From Thiomargarita sp. (GTDB lineage: Bacteria > Pseudomonadota > Gammaproteobacteria > Beggiatoales > Beggiatoaceae): a stretch of DNA of 7,709 nucleotides. The notes beneath the pieces are model-generated. The model saw nothing but the letters and a program-made list of their open reading frames with translations, was not told where the DNA came from and ran no database searches. A program made the translations under genes and the position numbers. This document shows positions 6,967 through 7,709 of this stretch, piece by piece. The DNA is taken from contig JAUXCJ010000038.1 in NCBI GenBank assembly GCA_030618965.1, positions 1 through 7,709 on the forward strand, in the 5' to 3' direction. The number at the start of each line of letters is the position of its first letter. The stretch's first letter is position 1.

Positions 6967-7709
6967 TTATTTAGTATAGGCCGTTTTAACCACCAAATCT
7001 GTGACTTGTTGTAATGCTTCCGGCTTTGCACAAGCTCGCGCTGTCACTCCCATTTTATATAAGCGCGTTCGATTCTCAACAAAATCTCTCATCAAAGCCA
7101 CTAATTTCTCTACACTTAATTCACTTTGTTGCAATAAAATTGCCGCACCGTTGTCCGACAAAAAACGAGCATTACTGGTTTGATGATCATCCACTGCAAA
7201 AGGATAAGGTACCAAAATACTAGCAACGCCAGCTTGTGCTATTTCACTAACTGTCATTGCACCTGCCCGACAAATCACCACATCTGCCCAAGCATAAGCA
7301 GCCGCCATATCATCAACAAAAGCCACTACTCGTGCTTGTGTACCCTGATATGCTTTTTGCATTGCATCAAAATGCGATTTTCCCGTCTGATGCCAAACTT
7401 CAACTTGATTTGACATCTGGTGCAGAGCAAGAGGCACAGTCTCATTTAAAGCCTTTGCCCCTAAACTACCCCCAACGACAAAGACACGTAACAGCTCATG
7501 CTCTGTCCGAGGCGCGGACTGCGACAAAGCGATAATATCAGCCCGCAGCGGATTACCCGTATTTATTGCTCCGCTACTTTTAGGAAAAGTCCCCGGAAAA
7601 CCTTCCATTACTTGATGGGCTAATCGTGCTAACCAACGATTCGTCAAGCCCGCAATTGCATTTTGCTCATGAATCAACACCGGAATGCGTAATAACCAGG
7701 CTGCTACCC
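6967..7709 (-). CDS. murG: MurG, lipid II-forming GlcNAc transferase (5' end outside window)
   Basis: MurG is a peripheral inner-membrane glycosyltransferase (GT28, GT-B fold) that moves GlcNAc from UDP-GlcNAc onto lipid I to form lipid II. About 247 codons are visible, roughly the last 70% of a 350-360-residue protein. The frame remains open to the window edge: codons upstream of the GTG at 7680 read AAWLLRIPV and match the family (E. coli AAWSLGIPV), so that GTG is internal. Visible family segments are HEQNAIAGLTNRWLA (7671-7627), GNPLRADI, the glycine loop VVGGSLGAKALNETVP, VWHQTGKSHFD, DDMAAAYAWADVVICRAGAMTVSEIA (donor binding, with the conserved Glu) and PFAVDDHQTSNA (Gln contacting the GlcNAc). 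The N-terminal lipid I-binding domain, including its glycine-rich loops, lies outside. The stop abuts the murC ATG. Confidence 0.97.
   Translation of the reverse strand, partial: VAAWLLRIPVLIHEQNAIAGLTNRWLARLAHQVMEGFPGTFPKSSGAINTGNPLRADIIALSQSAPRTEHELLRVFVVGGSLGAKALNETVPLALHQMSNQVEVWHQTGKSHFDAMQKAYQGTQARVVAFVDDMAAAYAWADVVICRAGAMTVSEIAQAGVASILVPYPFAVDDHQTSNARFLSDNGAAILLQQSELSVEKLVALMRDFVENRTRLYKMGVTARACAKPEALQQVTDLVVKTAYTK

Noticed and set aside
7678..7680. GTG as the start codon of murG
   Set aside because: The frame continues upstream to the window edge with family-conserved residues (AAWLLRIPV), so this GTG is internal.
1..7709. Mobile element genes, tRNA, rRNA, CRISPR arrays or phage genes
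   Set aside because: Coding DNA fills all but about 360 nt of the window with recognised dcw genes; the spacers show no tRNA-like cloverleaf, spaced direct repeats or transposase fragments.

Overview
The window holds the downstream half of a bacterial division and cell wall (dcw) cluster. All genes lie on the minus strand, so transcription runs from position 7709 down to 1. In transcriptional order they are murG (5' end outside the window), murC, murB, ddl, ftsA, ftsZ and lpxC. Every protein resembles its gammaproteobacterial counterpart: the FtsZ ends in YLDIPAFLRRQAD, almost the E. coli tail, and LpxC is 305 residues, as in E. coli. LpxC also shows a Gram-negative cell with lipid A. The DNA looks low to moderate in G+C by eye, and the spacers carry G/C-rich repeats and palindromes. 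Together these would fit a gammaproteobacterium with a repeat-rich genome, possibly of the Thiotrichales/Beggiatoaceae type. That placement is an inference from general impression, not a measured one.

Layout. Positions 5542-7709 hold murG (partial) and murC, joined with no spacer (TAA directly followed by ATG). Positions 5431-5541 are a 111-nt spacer with a perfect 11-bp palindrome. Positions 3620-5430 hold murB and ddl, which share a 4-nt ATGA overlap. Positions 3566-3619 are a 54-nt spacer occupied by a G-rich repeat-like element, at the place where ftsQ normally sits. Positions 2333-3565 hold ftsA with a TTG start. Positions 2225-2332 are an A/T-rich 108-nt spacer with a possible ftsZ promoter. 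Positions 69-2224 hold ftsZ (GTG start) and lpxC, 14 nt apart. Positions 1-68 hold a long imperfect hairpin after lpxC.

How the genes work together. MurG adds GlcNAc to lipid I to make lipid II. MurB completes UDP-MurNAc, MurC adds the first L-Ala, and Ddl makes the D-Ala-D-Ala dipeptide. FtsA and FtsZ build the membrane-bound division ring that directs septal wall synthesis. LpxC commits carbon to lipid A for the outer membrane.

The main anomaly is the absence of ftsQ between ddl and ftsA. All seven visible genes look intact in the parts seen, with their key residues present, so this is a local loss or relocation and not general decay of the cluster. No RNA genes, CRISPR arrays, transposase genes or unrecognised protein genes were found.
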